48,693 nucleotides of DNA from an uncultured Bacteroides sp. (GCA_945607605.1 CALYZE010000012.1:1-48693); one strand, 5' to 3'; counted from the first letter of the stretch, positions 7,967 to 17,394 are shown. Notes: a model not told the origin generated them from the letters alone. Translations and numbers: made by a program.

Positions 7967-9367
7967 ATGAAACCATTCCATTACCAGACCCTCAGCCGCA
8001 CCATACTCGGTGATCTTCACACTCCCGTAAGCACATATCTGAAAGTACGTGACATCTTTCCACAGAGTGTCCTGATGGAAAGTTCCGATTATCATAGCAG
8101 TGAAAACAATCGTTCATTCATCGGACTCTGTCCGGTGGCAAGCGTAAGTATCGATCACGGAACGGCCATCTTTCGCCTGCCCGACGGTACTCGTGAAGAA
8201 CGTTCGGTAACCGAAGAATACCGTGTAGAAAATGCTCTGGAAGAATTTTTGGCGTGTTTTCACGTGAAAGGTGAATACAGCAAGTATTGCGGACTTTACG
8301 GCTACACCTCTTTCAATGCAGTTCGTTATTTCGAAAACATTCCCGTTAAGGACAGCCGCGAAACGACCAATGATGCGCCTGATATGCTTTATATCTTATA
8401 CAAATACCTCATCGTCTTCAATGATTTCAAGAACGAGATGATGCTTTTAGAAATGCAGGCTCCCGGTGAAGCCAGCGAACTGGATACTGTACAGAAAGCG
8501 ATCTACAATCGTAACTATACCGCATACGACTTCCAGGCTGTAGGTGAAACCACCTCTTCCCTCACCGATGAAGAGCATAAGGAGAATATCCGTCAGGGCA
8601 TAACTCACTGTCTGCGTGGAGATGTTTTTCAAATCGTTCTCTCCCGTCGTTTCGAACAACCTTTTGTGGGTGACGACTTCAAACTTTACCGTGCCCTACG
8701 TAGCATCAACCCCTCTCCTTATCTGTTCTATTTTGATTTCGGCGGCTTCCGAATCTTTGGTTCCTCACCCGAAACTCATTGCCGCATCGAAGGCCGGCAC
8801 GCCTATATCGATCCCATTGCCGGAACCACCAAACGTACCGGAGATACCGAACAAGATGCTATCAACGCTCGTTATCTTCAGAATGATCCTAAGGAAAATG
8901 CCGAACACGTCATGTTGGTAGATTTAGCTCGCAACGACCTTTCCCGCAATTGTCGGGAAGTAAAAGTGGATTTCTACAAAGAGATGCAGTATTATAGCCA
9001 CGTCATCCACCTTGTCAGCCGAGTCAGCGGCACGTTACACGACGATGCCCACCCTATCAAAACCTTTATTGATACCTTTCCCGCCGGAACTTTGAGCGGT
9101 GCACCGAAAGTACGTGCCATGGAACTCATCAGCGAATTGGAACCGCACAACCGTGGAGCTTACGGTGGTTGCATCGGATTCATCGGTTTAAATGGTTCAC
9201 TAAATCAAGCTATTACCATTCGTACCTTTGTCAGCCGCAACGGTGTACTTTGGTTTCAGGCAGGAGGTGGTATAGTGGCCAAAAGCAATGAAGAATATGA
9301 GTTACAAGAGGTAAACAATAAGCTTGGCGCATTGAAAAAGGCTATTGTAATGGCTGAAAAAATGTAA
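7967..9367 (+). CDS. trpE: Anthranilate synthase component I
   Basis: A 466-residue chorismate-binding subunit; with TrpG it turns chorismate and glutamine into anthranilate. Features include the N-terminal LMESSD element (residues 36-41), which corresponds to the LLES feedback site for tryptophan in other TrpE proteins, and the C-terminal chorismate-binding core with IDPIAGTTKRTGD, LVDLARNDLSRN, FPAGTLSGAPKVRAMELI and the terminal block FQAGGGIVAKSNEEYE. The stretch FSGAP/LSGAPKVRA indicates a TrpE-type rather than a PabB-type protein, and the operon supports that. It lies 34 bp after trpB. Confidence 0.96.
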   Translation: MKPFHYQTLSRTILGDLHTPVSTYLKVRDIFPQSVLMESSDYHSSENNRSFIGLCPVASVSIDHGTAIFRLPDGTREERSVTEEYRVENALEEFLACFHVKGEYSKYCGLYGYTSFNAVRYFENIPVKDSRETTNDAPDMLYILYKYLIVFNDFKNEMMLLEMQAPGEASELDTVQKAIYNRNYTAYDFQAVGETTSSLTDEEHKENIRQGITHCLRGDVFQIVLSRRFEQPFVGDDFKLYRALRSINPSPYLFYFDFGGFRIFGSSPETHCRIEGRHAYIDPIAGTTKRTGDTEQDAINARYLQNDPKENAEHVMLVDLARNDLSRNCREVKVDFYKEMQYYSHVIHLVSRVSGTLHDDAHPIKTFIDTFPAGTLSGAPKVRAMELISELEPHNRGAYGGCIGFIGLNGSLNQAITIRTFVSRNGVLWFQAGGGIVAKSNEEYELQEVNNKLGALKKAIVMAEKM

Positions 9368-9403
9368 ATAGTAAAAGAAGTAAATCATCAAATCGTAGAT
9401 AAA

Positions 9404-10006
9404 ATGGTAGTAATCATAGATAATTATGACTCTTTCACTTACAACCTCGCCCATCTAGTGAAAGAACTAGGCGTAGAAGTAGAGGTTTTGCGCAACGATC
9501 AATTCAAACTTGAAGAATTGGAACCCTACGAAAAGATTATCCTTTCTCCCGGCCCCGGCATCCCCGAAGAAGCAGGATTACTGCTGAATGTAATACGCAC
9601 CTATGCCGGACAAAAACCGATACTAGGCGTTTGCCTCGGTGAACAAGCTATCGGACAGGTGTTTGGAGGTAAGCTTATCAACCTGAGCAATGTTTTCCAC
9701 GGAATACAAACGAATGTGAAGATTCATAAGGAGGGAGAGGGTACTAAGAAGGGGATTCTTGAAAAAGATTATATCTTCCGTGGACTTCCCGAGGAAATAT
9801 CCGTAGGTCGTTATCATTCCTGGGTAGTAGATACGGAGCAGTTCCCCGAAGACTTAGCCGTAACCGCTGTCAGCCCTGAAGGTCAAATTATGGCATTGAA
9901 GCATCGAATTTATGATGTTCGAGGCATTCAGTTTCATCCAGAATCCATATTGACTCCAGATGGGAAAACCATTCTGAAGAACTGGCTTTTCAATGATATA
10001 TCTTAG
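9404..10006 (+). CDS. trpG: Anthranilate synthase component II (glutamine amidotransferase)
   Basis: A 200-residue class I glutamine amidotransferase supplying ammonia to TrpE. Cys77 in ILGVCLGEQAIG is the nucleophile, and the His/Glu pair is in RGIQFHPESIL. The N-terminus IIDNYDSFTYNL and the oxyanion block LSPGPGIPEEAG are standard. The residue after the GVCLG core is Glu where His or another polar residue is more usual; the position is variable and the catalytic triad is complete, so the enzyme should be active. It is a separate gene here, not fused to trpD or trpE. The same subunit may also serve para-aminobenzoate synthesis, which cannot be decided here. Confidence 0.95.
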   Translation: MVVIIDNYDSFTYNLAHLVKELGVEVEVLRNDQFKLEELEPYEKIILSPGPGIPEEAGLLLNVIRTYAGQKPILGVCLGEQAIGQVFGGKLINLSNVFHGIQTNVKIHKEGEGTKKGILEKDYIFRGLPEEISVGRYHSWVVDTEQFPEDLAVTAVSPEGQIMALKHRIYDVRGIQFHPESILTPDGKTILKNWLFNDIS

Positions 10007-10092
10007 CAAAAGGAATGACATCCCATAGCAGAATGAAATAAACACCCCAACAGAGTAAATCCAATCACCAATCGTAAAATCGTAACTAACAG

Positions 10093-11091
10093 ATGAAGAC
10101 GATCTTATCCCGTCTCTTCAATCACGAAGAGCTTACTTCGGAGGATGCCAAACAGATTCTCCTAAACATAACCAAAGAAAAATATCCGGAGGCTCAGATA
10201 GCCGCCTTACTCACTGTTTTCCAAATGCGTAGCATTACAGTTGACGAACTTATTGGTTTTCGAGAAGCATTGATGGAAACCCGTATTCCGATAGACTTCT
10301 CTCCCTATCAGCCCATCGACATTGTGGGTACTGGGGGGGATGGTAAGAATACATTTAACATCTCTACCTGCGCCTGTTTTATTGTAGCGGGCGCCGGATA
10401 CAAAGTAGCCAAACATGGTAATTACGGAGCCACTTCCGTCAGTGGGGCCAGCAATGTCATCGAACAACACGGCGTGCGTTTCAGCAACGATTCCGACTTA
10501 CTGAAACGCAGCATGGAGGAATGCAATATGGCCTATCTGCACGCCCAATTATTCAATCCGGCTATGAGATTTGTGGGATCTGTTCGCAAGGCATTAGGAG
10601 TGCGTACCTTGTTCAATCTGCTCGGCCCATTGGTTAACCCTTGCAAACCAACTTATCAACTACTCGGTGTAGCCGACCTTTCACAGATGCGTCTTTATAC
10701 CAATGTATTCTATAAATTAGGTATAGACTTTGCCGTAGTCAACAGTCTCGACAGCTATGATGAAATCTCCCTGACCGATGAATTCAAGGTCATGACGCGC
10801 CATTACGAACGCATCTATCGCCCGCAGGCACTCGGATTCAGAGATGCACACCCCGAAGAACTCTTCGGAGGAGCTTGCAAGGAAGATGCTGCCCGGATCT
10901 TCGATAATATTCTGACCAACCGTGCCACGCCCGCCCAGACACAATGTGTTATCGTCAATGCTGCTTTTGCCATTCAAGTAATGGAGCCTCAAAAAGAAAT
11001 TGAAGAGTGCATCGCCATCGCACGCGAATCGCTAGAAAGCGGACGAGCATTGCAGGTGCTGAAAAAATTCATAGAAATAAATAAAGGATGA
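10093..11091 (+). CDS. trpD: Anthranilate phosphoribosyltransferase
   Basis: A 332-residue enzyme joining anthranilate to phosphoribosyl pyrophosphate. The PRPP-binding loop GTGGDGKNTFNIST starts at residue 79, followed by KHGNYGATSVSGASNVIEQHG and the LGPLVNPCKP block of the family. The N-terminal helical domain (residues 1-70, EELTSEDAKQILLNI) is present, and the length is normal. The 86-bp gap before it is the widest inside the trp operon, but no terminator or consensus promoter is visible there. Confidence 0.96.
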   Translation: MKTILSRLFNHEELTSEDAKQILLNITKEKYPEAQIAALLTVFQMRSITVDELIGFREALMETRIPIDFSPYQPIDIVGTGGDGKNTFNISTCACFIVAGAGYKVAKHGNYGATSVSGASNVIEQHGVRFSNDSDLLKRSMEECNMAYLHAQLFNPAMRFVGSVRKALGVRTLFNLLGPLVNPCKPTYQLLGVADLSQMRLYTNVFYKLGIDFAVVNSLDSYDEISLTDEFKVMTRHYERIYRPQALGFRDAHPEELFGGACKEDAARIFDNILTNRATPAQTQCVIVNAAFAIQVMEPQKEIEECIAIARESLESGRALQVLKKFIEINKG

Positions 11092-11130
11092 AAGTTCACC
11101 TACCAATGATCAATATAAAATAAAGTTACA

Positions 11131-11943
11131 ATGAAAGATATATTATCGGAAATCATAGCTCATAAACAGACGGAGATCGCATTGCAAAAACAAACTATCT
11201 CCCTGCAGCAACTACGCGAACAGGCTGCAGTCATTCTGCATGAAAACACAAACCCTCCTCGCAGCATGAAGCAGTCACTGGCAACCTCTTCCACAGGTAT
11301 CATTGCCGAGTTCAAACGTCGCTCTCCCTCCAAAGGATGGATCAATGAACTTGCCAAGGCAGAAGAGATTCCAGCAGCTTACGAAGCTGCAGGTGCCTCC
11401 GCTCTCTCCATACTGACTGACGAGAAATACTTCGGCGGTTCTTTGCGTGATATCCGTGCGGCACGTCCGCTTGTCCACATTCCCATCCTACGTAAAGATT
11501 TCATCATTGATGAATACCAGCTTCTGCAAGCTCGCATTGTCGGTGCTGATGCCGTATTGCTCATTGCCGCCTGCCTCAGCCCGGAACAATGCAACGCTCT
11601 CACGTTCTGTGCTCATGAGTTAGGTTTAGAGGTATTGCTCGAGATTCACACTCCTTCGGAACTCTCTTATATTTATAAGGAGATAGACATGGTGGGCGTC
11701 AACAATCGTAATCTCGGTACTTTTGTCACTGATGTGGAAAACTCTTTCCGGATAGCCGAACAACTCCGTGAAGTTACCAATAGTTCACAATCTCCGCTGT
11801 TGATATCCGAAAGTGGCATCTCTCACCCCGATACTCTTCGGGATTTGCGCACAGCCGGTTACCGCGGTTTCCTTATGGGGGAAACTTTCATGAGAAAAGC
11901 AAGTCCCAGTGAGGCACTACAAGAAATAATCAATAGCAAATAG
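11131..11943 (+). CDS. trpC: Indole-3-glycerol-phosphate synthase
   Basis: A 270-residue (beta/alpha)8-barrel enzyme that closes the indole ring from carboxyphenylamino-deoxyribulose phosphate. Diagnostic motifs are IAEFKRRSPSKGWIN (about residues 58-72, with the catalytic Lys and Ser), LRKDFIIDEYQL, GVNNRNLGTF and the phosphate site ISESGISHPDTL. It is a stand-alone TrpC; trpF follows as its own gene after 17 bp, unlike the TrpC-TrpF fusion of enterobacteria. Confidence 0.96.
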   Translation: MKDILSEIIAHKQTEIALQKQTISLQQLREQAAVILHENTNPPRSMKQSLATSSTGIIAEFKRRSPSKGWINELAKAEEIPAAYEAAGASALSILTDEKYFGGSLRDIRAARPLVHIPILRKDFIIDEYQLLQARIVGADAVLLIAACLSPEQCNALTFCAHELGLEVLLEIHTPSELSYIYKEIDMVGVNNRNLGTFVTDVENSFRIAEQLREVTNSSQSPLLISESGISHPDTLRDLRTAGYRGFLMGETFMRKASPSEALQEIINSK

Positions 11944-11960
11944 TAAAATCAAACAGCCTT

Positions 11961-12572
11961 ATGACTCCTCTCATCAAAGTATGTGGAATGACTGAAGCGG
12001 AAAACATCCGCAGTGTAGAACAACAAGGTGTAGATATGATTGGTTTCATCTTCTACCCCAAGTCGCCTCGTTGCTTGTGCGAAATGCCCGAGTATCTGCC
12101 CATTCATTCCAAACGTGTCGGTATCTTTGTCAACGAAAGTAAGGAAGATATTCTTATGTATGTCGACCGTTTCGAGCTGGACTATATTCAACTACATGGT
12201 TCTGAATCTCCCGAATATTGTCGTTCTCTGCAAAGCTATGGCCTGCATCTCATCAAAGCGTTTTCCATCTCCCATCTGAAAGATTTGTTGGCCACTGCAG
12301 ATTACAAAGGGCTATGTGACTACTACCTTTTCGATACCAAAACTCCCCAATATGGTGGTTCGGGAAACCAGTTTGACTGGAATCTACTGTATCGTTACAA
12401 AGGCTCTACCCCTTTCTTGCTTAGTGGAGGCATCAATCCTTACAGCGTAAAAGCAATCAAAGAGTTTCATCATCCTCGTTTTGCAGGCATCGATCTCAAC
12501 AGTCGCTTCGAAACAGTACCGGGAATCAAAGATGTGGAACGCATCGAAATATTTTTGAAAGAACTTAGATAG
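11961..12572 (+). CDS. trpF: Phosphoribosylanthranilate isomerase
   Basis: A 203-residue barrel enzyme isomerising phosphoribosyl-anthranilate. The N-terminal IKVCGMTEAENI carries the catalytic Cys (residue 8), the general acid Asp is in FDTK/IDLNSRFE, and the phosphate site is FLLSGGINPYSVKAI. The length is normal for a free-standing TrpF. The 17-bp gap to trpC suggests translational linkage. Confidence 0.95.
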   Translation: MTPLIKVCGMTEAENIRSVEQQGVDMIGFIFYPKSPRCLCEMPEYLPIHSKRVGIFVNESKEDILMYVDRFELDYIQLHGSESPEYCRSLQSYGLHLIKAFSISHLKDLLATADYKGLCDYYLFDTKTPQYGGSGNQFDWNLLYRYKGSTPFLLSGGINPYSVKAIKEFHHPRFAGIDLNSRFETVPGIKDVERIEIFLKELR

Positions 12573-12644
12573 TTTAGCATTGGATGAATTACAATTTGAC
12601 TACTCAAAATAACAGAATAACAAATACCTAAGACAATAAATAAC

Positions 12645-13427
12645 ATGAAACTAAACCGCATTAATCAGCTTTTTCAAAATAATCCCAAGAATCTGCTGTC
12701 CATTTACTTCTGCGCCGGAAGTCCTACGCTTGAAAGCACAGCCAATGTGATTCGTACCCTCGAAAGAAATGGTGTGAATATGATAGAAATCGGAATTCCA
12801 TTCAGTGATCCGATGGCCGACGGCATCGTTATTCAGAATGCTGCTACCCGAGCCCTCCAGAACGGCATGTCCCTCCGTATTCTTTTTAATCAATTGCAAG
12901 ACATTCGCCACGAAGTCCGTATTCCACTCATTCTGATGGGTTATCTTAATCCTATCATGAAATTCGGCTTCGAAAGTTTCTGCCAGAGATGTGTAGAATG
13001 TGGCATCGACGGTGTGATCATTCCCGATCTTCCTTTTAAAGATTATGAGGAAACCTATAAAACCATTGCTCTAAAGTACGACATTCGTATCATCATGCTC
13101 ATCACTCCCGAAACCAGCGAAACTCGTGTGCGCGAAATAGATGCCCATACCGACGGATTCATTTATATGGTCTCCAGTGCCGCCACCACGGGTGCGCAAC
13201 AAGATTTTGATATTCAGAAGCAAGCCTACTTCAAAAAGATAGAAGATATGCACTTGCACAATCCACGCATGGTAGGCTTCGGCATCAGTAATCAGCAAAC
13301 TTTCGATGCTGCCTGCGCCAACTCCTCCGGTGCTATCATCGGTAGCCGTTTCGTAACTTTACTAAACGAAACTGAAGGAGATGCAGAGAAGGCAATTAAA
13401 AAGTTGAAAGAGGAGATTGGAAGGTAG
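12645..13427 (+). CDS. trpA: Tryptophan synthase alpha chain
   Basis: A 260-residue barrel enzyme that releases indole from indole-3-glycerol phosphate and channels it to TrpB. Glu48 and Asp59 in MIEIGIPFSDPMADG match the catalytic Glu49 and Asp60 of Salmonella TrpA, and the phosphate site reads VGFGISNQQTF. It is the last gene of the trp operon, followed by a small terminator. Confidence 0.96.
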   Translation: MKLNRINQLFQNNPKNLLSIYFCAGSPTLESTANVIRTLERNGVNMIEIGIPFSDPMADGIVIQNAATRALQNGMSLRILFNQLQDIRHEVRIPLILMGYLNPIMKFGFESFCQRCVECGIDGVIIPDLPFKDYEETYKTIALKYDIRIIMLITPETSETRVREIDAHTDGFIYMVSSAATTGAQQDFDIQKQAYFKKIEDMHLHNPRMVGFGISNQQTFDAACANSSGAIIGSRFVTLLNETEGDAEKAIKKLKEEIGR

Positions 13428-13440
13428 TAAAATCGTAGCG

Positions 13441-13468
13441 TGATAGCATGATATCTCTATCATTTTTT
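13441..13468 (+). terminator. Terminator after the trp operon
   Basis: TGATAG (13441-13446) and CTATCA (13457-13462) form a 6-bp stem followed by six T residues. The stem is short and AT-rich, so termination may be partial. It lies 14 bp after the trpA stop and upstream of the ansA promoter. Confidence 0.6.
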
Positions 13469-13511
13469 CTGACTACTTTATTTATTTACATTTTTCCTGC
13501 CACTTTTTTCT

Positions 13512-13519
13512 TATCTTTG
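13512..13519 (+). promoter_or_regulatory. -7 element (TATCTTTG) for ansA
   Basis: An exact TAnnTTTG match 31 bp before the ATG at 13550. It lies inside the longer open frame that begins at 13448, so it argues for the downstream start. No clear -33 element is seen. Confidence 0.65.
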
Positions 13520-13549
13520 TGCCCCGGAAAGAATCTAAATGCGATATTA

Positions 13550-14590
13550 ATGAAAGTCAACTACCCCTCCGTATTACTGATCTACACGGGTGGAACTATC
13601 GGAATGATAGAAAACCCGGAGACTGGTGCTCTTGAAAATTTCAATTTCGACCACTTGCTCAAACATGTCCCCGAGTTGAAACGTTTCAATTATCGCATCT
13701 CTTCCTATCAGTTTGATCCTCCAATCGATTCTTCCGATATGGAACCTGCTTTTTGGGCAAAGATTGTCAAGATTGTTAATTACAATTATGATTATTTCGA
13801 TGGCTTCGTCATCCTGCATGGAACTGATACAATGGCTTATACTGCCTCTGCCCTCAGCTTCATGCTCGAAAATCTTTCCAAACCCGTTATTCTTACCGGC
13901 TCCCAGCTTCCCATCGGCACGCTGCGTACCGACGGCAAGGAAAACCTCATCACTTCCATCGAAATAGCTGCCGCAAAAAATCCGGACGGTACACCGGTCG
14001 TTCCCGAAGTATGCATCTTTTTTGAAAACGAATTAATGCGAGGCAACCGTACCACTAAAATCAATGCGGAGAATTTTAATGCTTTCCGCTCCTTCAATTA
14101 CCCTCCTCTGGCAAAAGCCGGCATCCACATCCGCTTCAATGAACATTTGATCCGTCGGCCGGACCTGTCACGTCCTCTAAAGCCACACTATCTTTTCGAT
14201 ACCAATGTTGTGGTACTCACTCTCTTTCCAGGTATTCAGGAAAGTATTATTAACTCCGTGTTGCACGTTCCCGGACTGAAAGCCGTCGTACTCAAAACCT
14301 TTGGTTCTGGTAATGCTCCCCAAAAGGAATGGTTCATCCGTCAACTCAAAGATGCTAGTGATCGTGGCATCATCATTGTCAACATTACCCAATGTCAAAG
14401 CGGTGCAGTCGAGATGGGACGTTATGAAACCGGTTTACATTTGTTGCAGGCAGGCGTTATCAGTGGATACGATAGCACACCCGAATGTGCCATTACCAAA
14501 CTTATGTTCCTATTGGGCCACGGGTTGAGTCGGGAAGAAATCCGTTATCGCATGAATTCTAATCTTGCAGGCGAAATCACCAAAGATTAA
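13550..14590 (+). CDS. ansA: Type I (cytoplasmic) asparaginase
   Basis: A 346-residue L-asparaginase hydrolysing asparagine to aspartate and ammonia. The ATG at 13550 is chosen because the longer frame from 13448 would span the promoter and add a hydrophobic stretch not seen in type I enzymes. Active-site motifs: IYTGGTIGM with the nucleophilic Thr13, and ILHGTDTMAYTASAL with Thr92 and Asp93. RTDGKENL and the C-terminal GYDSTPECAITKL are also typical. No signal peptide remains with this start, which supports a cytoplasmic enzyme. It has its own promoter and is probably independent of trp control apart from read-through. Confidence 0.92.
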   Translation: MKVNYPSVLLIYTGGTIGMIENPETGALENFNFDHLLKHVPELKRFNYRISSYQFDPPIDSSDMEPAFWAKIVKIVNYNYDYFDGFVILHGTDTMAYTASALSFMLENLSKPVILTGSQLPIGTLRTDGKENLITSIEIAAAKNPDGTPVVPEVCIFFENELMRGNRTTKINAENFNAFRSFNYPPLAKAGIHIRFNEHLIRRPDLSRPLKPHYLFDTNVVVLTLFPGIQESIINSVLHVPGLKAVVLKTFGSGNAPQKEWFIRQLKDASDRGIIIVNITQCQSGAVEMGRYETGLHLLQAGVISGYDSTPECAITKLMFLLGHGLSREEIRYRMNSNLAGEITKD

Positions 14591-14810
14591 CCCCTTTGAG
14601 AAGCGTGGACAACATTTACAAGTTAGGGTAACGAAGAAAAGCTCAAATTAAAACAATTAATCTACTTTTCCGAAACAAAAAAACAATTAATACCCGCTGT
14701 ATTTCAAAGAATATAGCTACTTTTGCAGCGCGAATAATTGTAAAAGTCCAATACTTGATTATTTCGACAAAAAAACAGTATTAAAGATAAAAGTATTATC
14801 AGATTAGTTT
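14591..14810 (+). promoter_or_regulatory. Upstream region of the LruC lipoprotein with promoter and direct repeats
   Basis: TACTTTTG at 14718-14725 matches the -7 consensus TAnnTTTG and would give an RNA leader of about 80 bases before the ATG at 14811. Two identical 11-bp copies of AAACAATTAAT at 14651-14661 and 14681-14691 lie exactly 30 bp apart upstream of it. No -33 TTTG is found at the expected place. Confidence 0.5.
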
Positions 14811-17366
14811 ATGAAATCATTTAATTATTTTTCAGCAATGGCCATCATTGCCTGCGTCTTGGCATTTGCTAGTTGTGCAGACGATGTGTATGATCCCGAG
14901 AGAGGAACACAAACAGAGCCCAAAGAAAATCCATTTGGAGAAAATTTTACAGCTCCCAACGGTTTCAACTGGTCAATGATTAATTCCGTCAACCTGAATG
15001 TTGAGATCAAAGACGAATTCAACGGACAGTATAATTACCTCATTGAAGTCTTTACTTCCAATCCTTTGAATGTAACAGCTCTAACTCCTATCGCAGCCGG
15101 CATAGCCAAAAGCGGCAGTAGCTACACAGCAAACATCAATGTTTCTAATGCGATAAAGCGTTTGTATATTCGCCAGACCGATCCGAAACAACGCAAAGAG
15201 GTTTATGAATATACAGTACCTGAAAATGGAGGTAATTTGAATTGTAAGCTGTATATTACGCAGAGTGCCACTCGTGCCCATACAGCTACACGTGCAGCAA
15301 ACGATCTGACTGACCCTGCCTATGTAGAACCAACAGTTCCGGCAAATGCCAAAGAATTAAAAGACGAAGAGTATCCATCTGGAGCCAATTTATGGACTGA
15401 AGGAGATTATGTCATAAAATCCGGCTCAACTTTTACTCCATCTATCACAGCGGGAAAAGGAGTCAACATTTACGTTCAAGGCATTCAAGCAGGAAGCCTT
15501 ACTTTACAAGATAATGCAACTTTAACGATTCTGAACAACGGAGAAGTCAATAGGTCTTCTTTATTAGCTCAGTCAACCAGCAAAATAAAGAACTTCGGCA
15601 CATTGGCTGCTGGAGACATAACAATGCACTCTGCTACTGAATTCTACAATAAAGGCTCACTCAATGGAACTGGAAAGATTGATTTACAAGGAGATAATAC
15701 TAAGGGAGCTCAGTTTTACAACATCGGCACCGTTGTTTTATCCAATGGTTTCAGTGCTAACTCAAACTGTCAGATATTAAATCAGGGAACGATGAAGGTA
15801 GCTAAAAATTTTACTTTAACTTCCGCACGACTTGACAATAAAGGTATCATCGAAACCATCAATCAAGGAGATGAACTGATTATCCAAATGAATGGCAAGT
15901 ACGATGCCATACTAAACAATTTTGAAAACGCTACCATCAACGCTACGAGTCTCTATAGAGGAGCTACTATAAACAACTACGGAACAATTGTGCTCAAGAC
16001 CTTGGACTCTAAAGGGGATGGAGAAAATGCGATATACAATGCTTGTACTTTTATTGTAACTGATAAATTTGCTTTGAGCAATACACTGATTTTGGACAAT
16101 GGTTCCATCACAGGAGCGCAAGAAGAGAAAAAATGGAAGACTGTCAAAGAGTTCACTCTTTACAATAGTGCAAAAGTCACTCTGCAAAACAACTCCATCA
16201 TTCTGGCTGAAACACTCATTGGTGGAAATACTGGAGCTTTTATCGGTGAAGGAAATACTTTCTCAATGATTAAAGCCACAACCACCCAATATCCCGGTCA
16301 GAATACATTTACGGGGTTAGTGCTTGATCTTGGACAGGAATATGTTTATAAGTGGAAAGAGGGCGGTAATGGATATTACCCATTAGAAAACTCAGACTGG
16401 CAAATTACAAAAGAAAACTGTTCGTTAGTTGGTGACGATGCCTCTAAACATACTATTGAAACATGTGCTGGTATCATCTACGGTGGCAATAAAGGCGGCA
16501 CACCCACCGAACCTGAATTTCCAATAGAAATTGCAGAAAGTAGTGTTTACACCTTTATTTTTGAAGACAACTGGCCAACTTACGGTGACTTTGATATGAA
16601 TGATCTTGTTCTCGTAATGCCTTATAAAAAGATTAAAACGAATGCTCAGGGCCATGTTATCCAGGTCGAAATGCGAATAGAATTGCGCGCTGTAGGAGCA
16701 TCCAAGAATCTGGGAGCCGGTATTCGTTTCCTAAAATTACCCTCTGATCAGAAAATAGCTAACATTAAGGTTAACAAAGAGAAAGTGACGTTCGAAAAAG
16801 GTCAAAACGAAGCTACTTACATCCTCTTTAATCAAGCCCATCTTGCATTATGGGGAAATGACAACTATAAAGAGAACGGTACGTACATCAATACACTACC
16901 CAACGAAAAGAATCTTAAAAAGGATACAAAAGGATTTGATATCTTTATAAACATTCCTGCTTCTGAAAATCTCACAGCCGATGTTTTCAATATCAACAAT
17001 ATAGATATTTTTGCCATTACATCTCCCGCTACAGACAAATCAAACCGTACAGAGGTGCACGCAGCCGGTTTCAAACCTACACAGCTGGCAAATACTAGAA
17101 ATTTTGATCAAGGTAATGATAAGTCTTTGACTAAAGGGCAATATTACGTGAGTGAAGACAACCTGGCATGGGCAGTTGTTATCCCCACCGAATTTGCATG
17201 GCCTCAAGAACACAACAAAATCTCTTTGGTATATCCACATTTCGAAAGATGGGTTACCAGTGGCGGCAAACAAGATGGGGACGACAGCGGAAACGGAAAA
17301 TGGTACGACTTCAACAATGGAAATGCCTATCCTATAAAGCAACTATCTCCGCTCGATAAGAACTAA
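14811..17366 (+). CDS. LruC-domain surface lipoprotein
   Basis: An 851-residue lipoprotein. The signal peptide ends in LAFASC with lipidated Cys22, followed by ADDVYD, an acidic start like the surface-export signal of Bacteroidota lipoproteins. Residues about 190-500 are rich in Asn, Gly and Ile with irregular repeats of the type NYGTI, NKGSL, NLGTV, which suggests a right-handed beta-helix. The C-terminal 290 residues form an LruC (DUF4842) domain, including FEDNWPTYGDFDMNDLVLV, an Asp-rich motif likely to bind calcium. LruC is known from a Leptospira lipoprotein; the function in Bacteroidota is not established. It is monocistronic. An adhesin-like or glycan-contacting role is inference from the beta-helix plus Asp-rich domain. 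Confidence 0.82.
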   Translation: MKSFNYFSAMAIIACVLAFASCADDVYDPERGTQTEPKENPFGENFTAPNGFNWSMINSVNLNVEIKDEFNGQYNYLIEVFTSNPLNVTALTPIAAGIAKSGSSYTANINVSNAIKRLYIRQTDPKQRKEVYEYTVPENGGNLNCKLYITQSATRAHTATRAANDLTDPAYVEPTVPANAKELKDEEYPSGANLWTEGDYVIKSGSTFTPSITAGKGVNIYVQGIQAGSLTLQDNATLTILNNGEVNRSSLLAQSTSKIKNFGTLAAGDITMHSATEFYNKGSLNGTGKIDLQGDNTKGAQFYNIGTVVLSNGFSANSNCQILNQGTMKVAKNFTLTSARLDNKGIIETINQGDELIIQMNGKYDAILNNFENATINATSLYRGATINNYGTIVLKTLDSKGDGENAIYNACTFIVTDKFALSNTLILDNGSITGAQEEKKWKTVKEFTLYNSAKVTLQNNSIILAETLIGGNTGAFIGEGNTFSMIKATTTQYPGQNTFTGLVLDLGQEYVYKWKEGGNGYYPLENSDWQITKENCSLVGDDASKHTIETCAGIIYGGNKGGTPTEPEFPIEIAESSVYTFIFEDNWPTYGDFDMNDLVLVMPYKKIKTNAQGHVIQVEMRIELRAVGASKNLGAGIRFLKLPSDQKIANIKVNKEKVTFEKGQNEATYILFNQAHLALWGNDNYKENGTYINTLPNEKNLKKDTKGFDIFINIPASENLTADVFNINNIDIFAITSPATDKSNRTEVHAAGFKPTQLANTRNFDQGNDKSLTKGQYYVSEDNLAWAVVIPTEFAWPQEHNKISLVYPHFERWVTSGGKQDGDDSGNGKWYDFNNGNAYPIKQLSPLDKN

Positions 17367-17394
17367 GATAGAATCCCTGCATTCCTTATAAAAG

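Noticed and set aside
9626-9646. TrpG with Glu after GVCLG as a sign of inactivity
   Set aside because: That position varies in the family, and the nucleophilic Cys77 and the His-Glu pair (FHPES) are intact.
13448-13549. N-terminal extension of the asparaginase with a hydrophobic segment (possible periplasmic type II enzyme)
   Set aside because: The stretch contains the trp terminator T-run and the TATCTTTG promoter element, and the mature part matches the type I cytoplasmic family.
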